From Muribaculaceae bacterium (GTDB lineage: Bacteria > Bacteroidota > Bacteroidia > Bacteroidales > Muribaculaceae): a stretch of DNA of 20,224 bases. Below are positions 8,541 to 15,643 of the stretch, in pieces. Both the position numbers and the translations under genes were made by a program. The notes under the pieces were generated by a model. The model saw only the letters and a program-made list of their open reading frames with translations. It was not told the origin of the DNA and did not search any database. Where the stretch lies: positions 1 to 20,224 of the forward strand of contig JAIDJJ010000548.1 in assembly GCA_029052265.1 (NCBI GenBank), in the 5' to 3' direction. Position 1 is the first letter of the stretch; each line of letters starts with the position of its first letter.

Positions 8541-9833
8541 TTATTTGTTTGAAGTTTCGTTTTTTACAGAGAATGCAAAGCTGTCGCGTTTTGCCCATGT
8601 CAATACTGTAAAAGCCACAAGCAGAACAAAACATACGATAAAAGCGAATCCGGTGACTTTCCCCGCATTGAAAATCATCCTGAAAAAGTCAATGATGAAT
8701 GGAGCAAGCACAATGGCGAGGTAGTTTGCCGACAGCACAAACGCCAGCGACAGGGTGGCTTTGTTTTCGGAAGCTACAGCGAGGCTTGCCTTGTCGTATA
8801 GTATAGGCTGGCATATTCCATATCCGAGTCCTGCAAGTGCTGCCCCGATGCATAGTGTCCAGTCATTGGGTATGAACGCAAACAATCCGAGACCGACAGT
8901 CATACATATGACGGAATACAGGAAACAGTTCTTTTTAAGATATTTCACGAACCAAGTCAGCGTATACCCCGGGAGGAATATGAAGAGGAAATATATCGCC
9001 GTGATTGTTCCGGTAAGCGAATCGCTCCATCCTTCCTTTTCAATGAGATATGGGCAATAATAAGATATGCTTATCGTTGCGAAAGTGATGAAGAAATACA
9101 CGCCGATCAAAGCTGCTATCCTGCCGATATAGAATCCGTCTTTAATTTTGGGATGTTCGGGGATTGAGCCAATGTGCGCCTCAGGCGTAGCCACGTCGGG
9201 AGCGGCACATTGCCCGGATTCACCGCATCCATTGTCCGGGGCTGCGGTTTGGTAAAGGTCTTGTTTCGGGAGGTCTTTCAGCCAGAAAGAGAGAGCAAGA
9301 GGTATCAACCCTACAAGATATACGGCAAACGGTAGATGCCAGTTTCCGTGGCAGAGCCAGCCAACTGCAAAAGTGGCGACCATCACAGTGGTGTTGGATA
9401 TTCCCGACTGTATTCCCATTTCCTTAAGCCGGTATGATCCGCAGAAAGTATCGGCAATAAGTCCGGTAGAAAAAGGGATGAGAAGCCCGGCTCCGCATCC
9501 GATGAGGCAACTTATAATGATGAGCTGCCCCATGCTTTTTGCAAACAGATATGCAATTGCGCTGATGCAGAATAGAATCAACGCCGCCACAACGATTCTT
9601 GTCTTGTGGCGAGCAAGCGAGAGTTTGCCGGAAAGGAGCACGAATGGGATGATCAATAGATTCGGAAGCACCGTGAGCAGCTGGTCTTCGATTTGCGTCG
9701 TGCCTGGAAAAACTTTGTGGAGAGTCCCTAACATGGGGGTTATCGCAAGTCCCGGAAGGTTTACGACAAGCGAGATCGACATGATGGCGCAAAAGGTCAT
9801 CACCGTAATAGGGGTTTTGCCTGTCTTTATCAT
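8541..9833 (-). CDS. Major facilitator superfamily transporter
   Basis: An inner-membrane secondary transporter of 430 residues with about 12 hydrophobic segments: six in the N-terminal half (from VMTFCAIMSISLVVN on), a central cytosolic loop rich in Pro, Asp, Glu and Gly (about residues 188-235), and six in the C-terminal half (from IAALIGVYFFITFATISISY). The short basic SGKLSLARHKTR segment fits the conserved loop between helices 2 and 3. I start it at the ATG at 9833 (MIKTGKTPITVM). The longer open frame to 9923 would place the start inside the gadC terminator hairpin and add an unlikely N-terminus. The porin gene follows after 9 bases. The substrate is unknown; pairing with a porin suggests movement of one solute across both membranes, inward or outward. 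Confidence 0.9.
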   Translation of the reverse strand: MIKTGKTPITVMTFCAIMSISLVVNLPGLAITPMLGTLHKVFPGTTQIEDQLLTVLPNLLIIPFVLLSGKLSLARHKTRIVVAALILFCISAIAYLFAKSMGQLIIISCLIGCGAGLLIPFSTGLIADTFCGSYRLKEMGIQSGISNTTVMVATFAVGWLCHGNWHLPFAVYLVGLIPLALSFWLKDLPKQDLYQTAAPDNGCGESGQCAAPDVATPEAHIGSIPEHPKIKDGFYIGRIAALIGVYFFITFATISISYYCPYLIEKEGWSDSLTGTITAIYFLFIFLPGYTLTWFVKYLKKNCFLYSVICMTVGLGLFAFIPNDWTLCIGAALAGLGYGICQPILYDKASLAVASENKATLSLAFVLSANYLAIVLAPFIIDFFRMIFNAGKVTGFAFIVCFVLLVAFTVLTWAKRDSFAFSVKNETSNK

Positions 9834-9892
9834 ATGATTAAGTTTTGTGGAAGCCGGAACCGACTTTATTGGAAAAAATATAATGAATATGA

Positions 9893-9914
9893 AAGCCCGG
9901 GGCATTCCGGGCTT
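9893..9914 (-). terminator. Hairpin between gadC and the MFS gene
   Basis: AAGCCCGG (9893-9900) pairs with CCGGGCTT (9907-9914) around a 6-base loop, 18 bases past the gadC stop in the minus direction. A T-rich stretch follows, including six or more T residues at about 9870-9877. This would end or reduce gad transcription before the MFS/porin pair. Confidence 0.7.
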
Positions 9915-9932
9915 CCATATCATAAATAATAA

Positions 9933-11570
9933 TTATTGTCCGGGATTGCCGGGGTTGTTGCCCTGTGGTTTAGCCTCCGGCTTGTTGATTGAAGTGGCGT
10001 GAGAAAGCAGTGCATTTGCGTGCAGAGGAGCTTCTGCAGCGTTTTCTGCAGCAAATTCCTCGGCGGCTTTCTGGCGGATAGCAGCGGCTCCGGGTGAATT
10101 ATCCCAGTGGAACGGAACAAAATCCGTACCCATGGAGTTCCAGGAATCTTTCTTGAATCTTAAGATAATAAATGGAAGTACCACAAAGACGACAGTACCA
10201 AGGATCAGGACTGTAAACCATATTGCGTTCGATCCCATCTCAATCTGGCTGGGAGGGAAGAAGCTGAAAATAAATGCGGTCAGAGACCCGATGAACCCGA
10301 CACCGGCAATCAGCCACATCACTCCGTTGCCTGTCTTGCCGAGACGGTAAGGACGAGGTGCGTCTTTCATGTTGTAGCGCAGACGGATTGCTGATGCAAA
10401 CATCAACAGATAGGCAATAAGATAAAGGATACAGGTAAGCTGCGACAAAATCTGATAGAAACTCTCTACAGACGGCATCACCACCATAAGGAAAGCGAGC
10501 ACTGTGACCACTCCGCCCTGCACATAAAGAATGTTCTTCTGAACACCGCTCTTGTTGGTCTTCTGGAAGAATTTGGGGAGATAGCCTGCCTGACCTACGG
10601 CAAACACACCTTTTGACGGACCGGCAACCCAGGTAAGCACTCCTGCCAGAACACCAAACGCGAGGGCAATTGCAATGATTGGCGACAGCCATTTGATATG
10701 GAGTGCGCTGAAGTAGTTGTCAAATCCCACGAGAAGGCTCTGCACAAGGTTGATATCCTTCGCCGGTATAATCACTCCAAGCGCGTATGTGCCTAAGATG
10801 AATATCGCCACAGTGGCTATCGCTCCGATGATCACCGCCTTCGGATAGTTGACTGTCGGGTTTTTAATTTCCCTGACGTGCACACCGCTCATTTCCATGC
10901 CTGCATAGAAAAGGAAAATTGACACTGCAAGAACGATATTGTTGAAATTTGAGAAATCAGGTATGAAGCTGCCATGCCAGTCCATCTGCGACTTGCCACC
11001 GGTGGCAAGATAGACAACGGCGCAGACAACTATAATCCCCACAGGGATGATGGTGCCGACAAGACCGCCGATTTTCGAAACCTTTCCGACCCAGCCCATA
11101 CCTTTCATAGAAATGAATGTGGCGAGCCAATATATGGCAAGGACCACAGCGATGGTGTATAGTTTATTGGCGGCGAGATGTGTGTCGTAAATATGGTCCA
11201 TGCCGATAAATGCGAGCGACACCGCACCGAAGGTAAGCACGGTAGGGTACCAGATTGTACTTTCTATCCATTGCAGCCATATGCCGAGAAATCCTGGTTT
11301 GTCGCCGAATGCCTCACCTATCCAGCGGAACATACCGCCCTGCTGGTAGGGGAACATTGCTGCAAGCTCGGCTGCCACGAGCGACACCGGCACAAGAAAC
11401 ACCAATGCCGCAAGGATATAATAAAATGCGGAGCTTACGCCATATTCTGCCTCTGCGGGGAGTCCGCGGAGCGAAACTACCGCGACGATATTCATTATAA
11501 TAAGGGTGAAAACCCCCATTTTGGCGGCTTGCTTCACCGTCGCTTTTGTTTGTACGGAAGAATTTGCCAT
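9933..11570 (-). CDS. gadC: Glutamate:GABA antiporter
   Basis: An APC-superfamily transporter of 545 residues in the inner membrane, recognisable as GadC: it exchanges extracellular glutamate for intracellular GABA made by GadB. Similarities to E. coli GadC include the N-terminus (MANSSVQTKATVKQ then VFTLIIMNIVAVVSL), VSLVAAELAAMFPYQQGGMF (about 62-81), FYAGMEMSGVHVREIKNP (221-238), the helix-8 region with WVAGPSKGVF (314-323) and FSFFPPSQIEMGSN (435-448). Twelve hydrophobic segments end at about residue 471. A soluble tail of about 74 residues follows, rich in Ala, Pro, Asn and Gly and ending GNNPGNPGQ. E. coli GadC has a C-terminal plug that closes the channel at neutral pH; this tail sits in the same place but I cannot align it. 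The gene follows glsA by 75 bases and precedes a terminator. Confidence 0.95.
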   Translation of the reverse strand: MANSSVQTKATVKQAAKMGVFTLIIMNIVAVVSLRGLPAEAEYGVSSAFYYILAALVFLVPVSLVAAELAAMFPYQQGGMFRWIGEAFGDKPGFLGIWLQWIESTIWYPTVLTFGAVSLAFIGMDHIYDTHLAANKLYTIAVVLAIYWLATFISMKGMGWVGKVSKIGGLVGTIIPVGIIVVCAVVYLATGGKSQMDWHGSFIPDFSNFNNIVLAVSIFLFYAGMEMSGVHVREIKNPTVNYPKAVIIGAIATVAIFILGTYALGVIIPAKDINLVQSLLVGFDNYFSALHIKWLSPIIAIALAFGVLAGVLTWVAGPSKGVFAVGQAGYLPKFFQKTNKSGVQKNILYVQGGVVTVLAFLMVVMPSVESFYQILSQLTCILYLIAYLLMFASAIRLRYNMKDAPRPYRLGKTGNGVMWLIAGVGFIGSLTAFIFSFFPPSQIEMGSNAIWFTVLILGTVVFVVLPFIILRFKKDSWNSMGTDFVPFHWDNSPGAAAIRQKAAEEFAAENAAEAPLHANALLSHATSINKPEAKPQGNNPGNPGQ

Positions 11571-11633
11571 AATAGTAAATGTTTGATTAAGGTTGAATAT
11601 GATTTGAGAGAAACCTCCCCGGGAGGAGGGTAA

Positions 11634-11655
11634 GGCGGAATAATGTCATTCCGCC
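11634..11655 (-). other. Hairpin over the glsA stop codon
   Basis: GGCGGAAT (11634-11641) pairs with ATTCCGCC (11648-11655) around a 6-base loop that contains part of the glsA stop codon. A second inverted repeat, CCTCC with GGAGG, lies at 11614-11626 in the glsA-gadC gap. No T-run follows either, so I read them as possible RNA-stability or processing elements inside a glsA-gadC message rather than terminators. Confidence 0.5.
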
Positions 11656-12614
11656 ACAATGGATACTTTATCGCCGGAGAATATCCCAAGCTCAAGTTTC
11701 TGCATAAATTTTTTGATGGCGGTCTGTGCCTTCACGGAGTTGCCCGCATCGTCGAGCGGAGGTGCGAACGCGGCTATGCCGAACAGTCCTGGCATGACTC
11801 CCATCACTCCGCCACCGACACCTGTTTTTGCCGGAATGCCGGAAGTATATAGCCAGTCTCCGGTGTGCTGATAGAAACCGACAGATGCGATCAGGGTGAC
11901 GGTTTTTGATGCGATCTCTTTGTCACATACCTGTTTGCCGGAAACAGGATTTACCCCGCCGTTGGCGAGCGTCGCGCCCATGATGGCAAGTTGCGAAGAT
12001 GTGATTCCGAGAGAGCATTGGCGGGTGTATAGGTCAAGGCTCATATCCACTTCATCGTATATCCTGCCGTAGTTTTTCAAGAGCCATGAAATGGCACGGT
12101 TGTTGAAATTTGTTGCGGTCTCGCTCTCATAGAGTTCGTCAAGTAGCACGGGAGCCGACCCGCAAAGGTTTGCGATGTTGTCAGTTATCGCTTTCCATTT
12201 TTCTGCGGGGTCGCCTTGGGGCGCGATCATCGAACAAGCCGTGATCGCTCCGGCATTTACGAGCGGGGTAGACGGATGGTCGTTTTCAAGGAGTATGGCG
12301 AATATAGAATTGAAAGGTAATCCTGTGGCATCCGCCCCGATCTGACGCAACACCCCGGCAGGTGTGTGCTGTATCATGGCAAGGACAGCAGTCGGTACCT
12401 TTGAAACAGACTCTATGCCGAATTTGTATTGAGTGTCTCCGAAATTGAAAGAGGTCCCGTCGGCAAGAGTGACGCTTAATCCAAAAAGGTCAGGGTTTAT
12501 GTTTGCGAGATACGGGATATAGTGTGCGTTGACGCCACCCTTTACATTCTTTGACTCCTCATACGCCTCTTGAGCCGCTTTTTCAATCTGGGATAAAGTT
12601 ATTTTTCTTTCCAT
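11646..12614 (-). CDS. glsA: Glutaminase A
   Basis: A serine-dependent beta-lactamase-like glutaminase of 322 residues, which hydrolyses glutamine to glutamate and ammonia in the cytosol. The nucleophile/base pair SxxK is visible as Ser69 and Lys72 in GIESVSKVPT. Other family blocks: GLPFNSI (98-104), TPLVNAGAI (116-124), RAISWLLKNYG (173-183), YTRQCSLGITSSQLAIMGATLANGG (begins at 196; family block around the catalytic tyrosine), Tyr248 in GFYQHTGDW and the glycine-rich AKTGVGGGVMGVMPG (262-276). Lying between gadB and gadC, it probably feeds glutamate to the decarboxylase, and the released ammonia also takes up a proton, which adds to acid resistance. A glutaminase within a gad cluster is known in gut Bacteroides and in some Lactobacillus and E. 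coli acid-resistance systems. Confidence 0.95.
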   Translation of the reverse strand: MERKITLSQIEKAAQEAYEESKNVKGGVNAHYIPYLANINPDLFGLSVTLADGTSFNFGDTQYKFGIESVSKVPTAVLAMIQHTPAGVLRQIGADATGLPFNSIFAILLENDHPSTPLVNAGAITACSMIAPQGDPAEKWKAITDNIANLCGSAPVLLDELYESETATNFNNRAISWLLKNYGRIYDEVDMSLDLYTRQCSLGITSSQLAIMGATLANGGVNPVSGKQVCDKEIASKTVTLIASVGFYQHTGDWLYTSGIPAKTGVGGGVMGVMPGLFGIAAFAPPLDDAGNSVKAQTAIKKFMQKLELGIFSGDKVSIVAE

Positions 12615-12652
12615 AATTAATTAAGAATATAAAAACGGAATCAGATATCTGT

Positions 12653-12664
12653 CCGGATATCCGG
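12653..12664. promoter_or_regulatory. 12-bp perfect palindrome upstream of glsA
   Basis: CCGGATATCCGG is a perfect palindrome about 39-50 bases upstream of the glsA start, and a second GATATC lies at 12644-12649 between it and the gene. The position and symmetry would suit an operator or a small RNA hairpin. No regulator gene in the window can be linked to it, so the role is conjecture. Confidence 0.3.
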
Positions 12665-12699
12665 GTGAAAATAATTCCTGGTGGGATAAAATTGAGGAA

Positions 12700-12741
12700 G
12701 GCGGCAGATGGGGGTATGTAACCGACATTCCATCTGCCGCC
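12700..12741 (-). terminator. Hairpin between gadB and glsA (possible partial terminator)
   Basis: GGCGGCAGATGG (12700-12711) pairs perfectly over 12 bases with CCATCTGCCGCC (12730-12741), with an 18-base loop. It begins about 64 bases past the gadB stop. In the minus direction it is followed by TTCCTCAATTTTATCC, a weak T-tract. It could terminate part of the gadB message, or stabilise it, which would let gadB be made in excess over glsA and gadC. Confidence 0.6.
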
Positions 12742-12805
12742 ATCCGTAAAGATTTTGATAATTCAACTGTAATCGCCACGGTGAATACCGGGGCTCAATG
12801 CCGGC

Positions 12806-14230
12806 TTATCTCCCTATGTGGTTGAAAGATTTTGTTGCAAGTGGAATGTTCTTTTCCATTGCGATACGTGTGGTGGTCGGATATTCGAGAGCGTTAAGCT
12901 CGGCGATAGCCGCCTTGATATCGTGGAGAAGTTCGTCGCACATGTCGCGGCTGAATCCCTGCTTGCAAAGCACACGCATCACAACCATGTCTTCGATATT
13001 TACAGGCATTGCGTATGCGGGCACCATCCATCCGTGCTGGGCAAGTTTGTCCTGGAGGTCATATAGTGTCCATTTTGCATCTTTCTGCACTTCAGGCTTC
13101 ATAAGCCATGTCACGATAGGATTGGGCACATCTTCGGAGTACGGCACAAATTCCGGCATGGCTGAAAGCTGTGCGTGGAGATATTTTGCGATTTGCAAAG
13201 AGTTGTACTGCACATTCTTGTAGCCTTCGAATCCCATACGGATGAACTGATAGTACTGACCGAGAATCTGGGCAGCCGGACGGGAGTAGTTCAAGCCGAC
13301 CTGAGTGACTTCTGCCCCAAGATAGTCGACAGTGAACGACATATCGGCGGGGAGGTACTGTTTGTCTTTCCAGACCACCCATCCGAGACCCGGATATACA
13401 AGACCGAACTTATGCCCTGAAGTGCTGATAGAGAGCACCCATTTCAACCGGAAGTCCCACTTCTTTTCCGGGAAAAGGAACGGAAGGATAAAGCCGCCGG
13501 TTGCAGCGTCTATATGTATGCACACCTCATTGCCTGTCTCGGCATTATATTTGTCAAGAGCGGCGTCGAGAGCTTCCACATCATCGTTAAGACCGGTCCA
13601 TGTCACACCCTGAATGGCGACTACGGCAAACGTGTTTTCGTCACACATCTTGATAGCCTGGTCTATGTCGAGAGTTGTGTGCTCTTTAGACAGAGGCACC
13701 TGACGCATTTCGATATTCCACAAAGTGGCAAACTTCTCCCATACCACCTGATAGCCGGAAGAAATTACAAAATTAGGTTTGTCGTAAGGCTTTCCGGCTT
13801 TCTTGCGTCGTTCTATCCAACGCTTCCATGCAGCGATACCCCCGAGCATACAGGCTTCAGAAGAACCGATTGCAAGTGCGCCTGTCTTCCATTTTTTCTG
13901 TTCGGGAGAGTTCCAGAGATTTGCGACAATGTTGATACATTTCTGACACATAACTGCCACACGGGGGTATTCCGTCTCGTCAATATAATTGATATTGATA
14001 GCCTCGTTCATCAGCTTTGTGGCATAGTCATCCATATATGTGGTGACAAATGTGGCAAGGTTAAGTCGTGGTTGAGTCTGGGCAAACGTCTCGTCTTTCA
14101 CCATCTGGTAAGCTACCTGAGGAGTGGTGGGACCGTCGGGAATTTTTTCTACCGGGGCGGGTTGCAACATAGCATCTTGTCCGAAAGCTTCGCTTTTAAT
14201 ATCGCCCTGACGATAATTGGGATCAATCAT
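12806..14230 (-). CDS. gadB: Glutamate decarboxylase
   Basis: A PLP-dependent group II decarboxylase of 474 residues, closely similar along its length to E. coli GadA/GadB. It converts glutamate to GABA and CO2, consuming one cytosolic proton per turnover. Visible landmarks: LNLATFVTTYMDD (57-69), IGSSEACMLGG (121-131), HIDAATGGFILPF (239-251, holding the cofactor-binding Asp241), the PLP lysine Lys274 in STSGHKFGLVYPGLGWVVW, VDYLGAEVTQVGLNYSRP (301-318) and VVMRVLCKQGF (416-426). The C-terminus is KSFNHIGR; His471 falls where E. coli GadB has the C-terminal His465 of its NSFKHT tail, which caps the active site at neutral pH. It is the first gene of the gadB-glsA-gadC cluster. No clear TAnnTTTG promoter was found upstream, so regulation may use another sigma factor or activator. 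Confidence 0.97.
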   Translation of the reverse strand: MIDPNYRQGDIKSEAFGQDAMLQPAPVEKIPDGPTTPQVAYQMVKDETFAQTQPRLNLATFVTTYMDDYATKLMNEAININYIDETEYPRVAVMCQKCINIVANLWNSPEQKKWKTGALAIGSSEACMLGGIAAWKRWIERRKKAGKPYDKPNFVISSGYQVVWEKFATLWNIEMRQVPLSKEHTTLDIDQAIKMCDENTFAVVAIQGVTWTGLNDDVEALDAALDKYNAETGNEVCIHIDAATGGFILPFLFPEKKWDFRLKWVLSISTSGHKFGLVYPGLGWVVWKDKQYLPADMSFTVDYLGAEVTQVGLNYSRPAAQILGQYYQFIRMGFEGYKNVQYNSLQIAKYLHAQLSAMPEFVPYSEDVPNPIVTWLMKPEVQKDAKWTLYDLQDKLAQHGWMVPAYAMPVNIEDMVVMRVLCKQGFSRDMCDELLHDIKAAIAELNALEYPTTTRIAMEKNIPLATKSFNHIGR

Positions 14231-14498
14231 AGTTAATAATAATTAAGGTGTTGTTTATAATTTGGGAATAAAACTGCGTTCATTGACAACAATAGAGATC
14301 ATTGCTGATGACATTGCTATTAATGGTGATGCGTCCTTATAATCCCGGATGATCTTATCATCTGATATAAAAACACTTTATGATATAAATTGTTGAATCT
14401 GGAATTGTATAAAAGTCAGAAAAAAGCTATTTTTTGTTTTTAAGCATTTATTCACCTTTGTTGATATATATTCTGCCCTTATGTTTCATAATTGCGTT
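14231..14498. other. gadB upstream intergenic region
   Basis: About 270 AT-rich bases between gadB and the panB terminator, containing no open frame that I believe. It must hold the gadB promoter and any acid-responsive control. The nearest match on the minus strand to the Bacteroidota -7 box is TATTGTTG (plus strand CAACAATA around 14287-14294), one base off the consensus and with no proper -33 partner, so I do not call it. Confidence 0.4.
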
Positions 14499-14543
14499 AA
14501 AAAAAAATATCCCCATAATGCATCTCTTCATGGCATTATGGGG
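14499..14543 (-). terminator. Rho-independent terminator of panB
   Basis: CCCCATAATGC (14511-14521) pairs perfectly with GCATTATGGGG (14533-14543) around an 11-base loop, 21 bases past the panB stop in the minus direction. The plus strand has nine A residues at 14499-14507, giving a minus-strand T-run directly after the stem. This is a classical intrinsic terminator. Confidence 0.93.
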
Positions 14544-14564
14544 AAGAATTATCGGGATTAATTT

Positions 14565-15386
14565 TCAGTATGATTCCTTTTCTGTAGGGAAATCGCCGCT
14601 TTTCACATCTGCAATGTAATTCTGTACTGCGTCTGTCATGATGTCTGCAAGGTTGGCATATCTTCTCAGGAAACGGGGTGAAAAATCTTTATTTATCCCA
14701 AGCATGTCGTGCATTACGAGCACCTGTCCGTCAACACCGCCTCCGGCACCGATGCCGATGATCGGTATGCTTACCTCTTTAGCCACTCTTGCGGCAAGGT
14801 CGGCGGGGACTTTCTCTATCACAATTCCGAAACATCCGATCTCGTCGAGCATTTTGGCATCGTCGATAAGTTTTTGAGCTTCCTGCTCCTCGCGGGCACG
14901 CACATTGTAAGTGCCGAATTTATTGATGCTTTGGGGAGTGAGACCGAGATGCCCCATTACCGGGATACCGGCGGATAGAATCCTTTCGATCGATTCCTTT
15001 ATTTCAGATCCCCCCTCCATTTTCACGGCTTCTGCGTGGCTTTCCTTCATAATCCTGATAGCCGAGGCAAGCGCTTCCATAGGGTTTCCCTGATAAGTTC
15101 CGAAAGGCATGTCTGCGACAACCAAAGCCCGTTTAGTGCCCTTGATCACGGATTTGGCATGATAGATCATCTGGTCGAGGGTCATCGGGAGAGTTGTGAA
15201 ATTTCCAGCCATCACATTAGATGCGGAGTCTCCTACAAGAAGCACATCGATACCGGCTTCATCAAGTATTTTCGCAGAGGAATAATCATAAGCTGTAAGC
15301 ATTGAGATTTTCTCACCGCGTTGCTTCATCTCGATAAGGCGGCGCGTGGTCACCTTGCGTGCGTTATCTGTTGTATTAGTCGACAT
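14565..15386 (-). CDS. panB: 3-methyl-2-oxobutanoate hydroxymethyltransferase (ketopantoate hydroxymethyltransferase)
   Basis: PanB transfers a hydroxymethyl group from 5,10-methylenetetrahydrofolate to 2-oxoisovalerate to give ketopantoate, the first committed step of pantothenate and coenzyme A synthesis. The 273-residue protein matches the family length and shows its blocks: MLTAYDYSSAK (29-39), VGDSASNVMAG (51-61, with the metal-binding aspartate Asp53), HLGLTPQS (146-153), the catalytic glutamate Glu191 in GIVIEKVPADLA, IGIGAGGGVDGQVLV (210-224) and HDMLGI (226-231). The start ATG at 15386 gives MSTNTTDNARKVTTRRL, normal for Bacteroidota. It is a single-gene unit with its own promoter, leader hairpin and terminator. 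No panC or panD is in view. Confidence 0.97.
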   Translation of the reverse strand: MSTNTTDNARKVTTRRLIEMKQRGEKISMLTAYDYSSAKILDEAGIDVLLVGDSASNVMAGNFTTLPMTLDQMIYHAKSVIKGTKRALVVADMPFGTYQGNPMEALASAIRIMKESHAEAVKMEGGSEIKESIERILSAGIPVMGHLGLTPQSINKFGTYNVRAREEQEAQKLIDDAKMLDEIGCFGIVIEKVPADLAARVAKEVSIPIIGIGAGGGVDGQVLVMHDMLGINKDFSPRFLRRYANLADIMTDAVQNYIADVKSGDFPTEKESY

Positions 15387-15393
15387 AATAATG

Positions 15394-15406
15394 GCGCCTT
15401 AGGCGC
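15394..15406 (-). other. Small hairpin in the panB leader
   Basis: GCGCC (15394-15398) and GGCGC (15402-15406) pair around the loop TTA. It lies 7 bases before the panB start codon and inside the short leader predicted from the promoter. It could affect ribosome access. It is short, and chance pairing is possible. Confidence 0.4.
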
Positions 15407-15422
15407 GATTAGGTTACGACTG

Positions 15423-15453
15423 CAAAGTTATCAAATTTTTCCGATAGAAAAAA
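15423..15453 (-). promoter_or_regulatory. panB promoter, Bacteroidota type
   Basis: On the minus strand TAACTTTG (plus 15423-15430) followed by CAGTCG matches the Bacteroidota -7 consensus TAnnTTTG with its usual GCA continuation. At the proper 19-base distance upstream is TTTT (15450-15453), a weak form of the -33 TTTG. The predicted start at about 15416 gives a leader of about 30 bases. Confidence 0.65.
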
Positions 15454-15480
15454 CTTTGTTAATTTTGGGAGGAGTCATCC

Positions 15481-15533
15481 TTTAGTCACATTTGAAGTTT
15501 TAGTCACATTTGAAGTTTTAGTCACATTTGAAG
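15481..15533. repeat. Three tandem 18-bp repeats between panB and leuS
   Basis: TTTTAGTCACATTTGAAG occurs at 15498-15515 and 15516-15533, and without its first T at 15481-15497. The copies are otherwise identical. The array lies between the divergent panB and leuS promoters, starting about 30 bases upstream of the leuS -33 box. Each copy has no strong internal symmetry. Confidence 0.95.
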
Positions 15534-15563
15534 CGAGGTTTGTCATGAAGTTAATCCTATTAT

Positions 15564-15594
15564 TTTGAACTGATAGCGGAATTTGTTAACTTTG
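15564..15594 (+). promoter_or_regulatory. leuS promoter, Bacteroidota type
   Basis: TTTG at 15564-15567 and TAACTTTG at 15587-15594 are separated by 19 bases, an exact match to the Bacteroidota sigma-ABfr consensus TTTG-N19-21-TAnnTTTG. The -7 box continues GCAGTC, the same as at the opposing panB promoter. The predicted start at about 15601 gives a leader of about 43 bases. Confidence 0.85.
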
Positions 15595-15634
15595 CAGTCT
15601 GATAACAACAGAATTGCAGTAGACTGATAACAAC
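15592..15634 (+). repeat. Imperfect direct repeat in the leuS leader
   Basis: TTGCAGT followed by CTGATAACAAC occurs twice: at 15592-15609 with no spacer between the two blocks, and at 15614-15634 with AGA between them. The first copy overlaps the -7 box and the predicted start site; the second lies within the leader, ending 9 bases before the leuS ATG. Confidence 0.7.
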
Positions 15635-15643
15635 CGCAAAACA

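Noticed and set aside
9834..9923. Extended N-terminus for the MFS transporter starting at 9923
   Set aside because: It would start within the gadC terminator hairpin, and the first 30 residues do not resemble an MFS N-terminus. The ATG at 9833 gives a normal start.
15460..15467. TAATTTTG on the plus strand as a second leuS promoter -7 box
   Set aside because: It fits TAnnTTTG, but no TTTG lies 19-21 bases upstream, and AT-rich DNA gives this match easily.
15481..15533. 18-bp triple repeat as a CRISPR array
   Set aside because: There are no unique spacers between the copies and no cas genes nearby.
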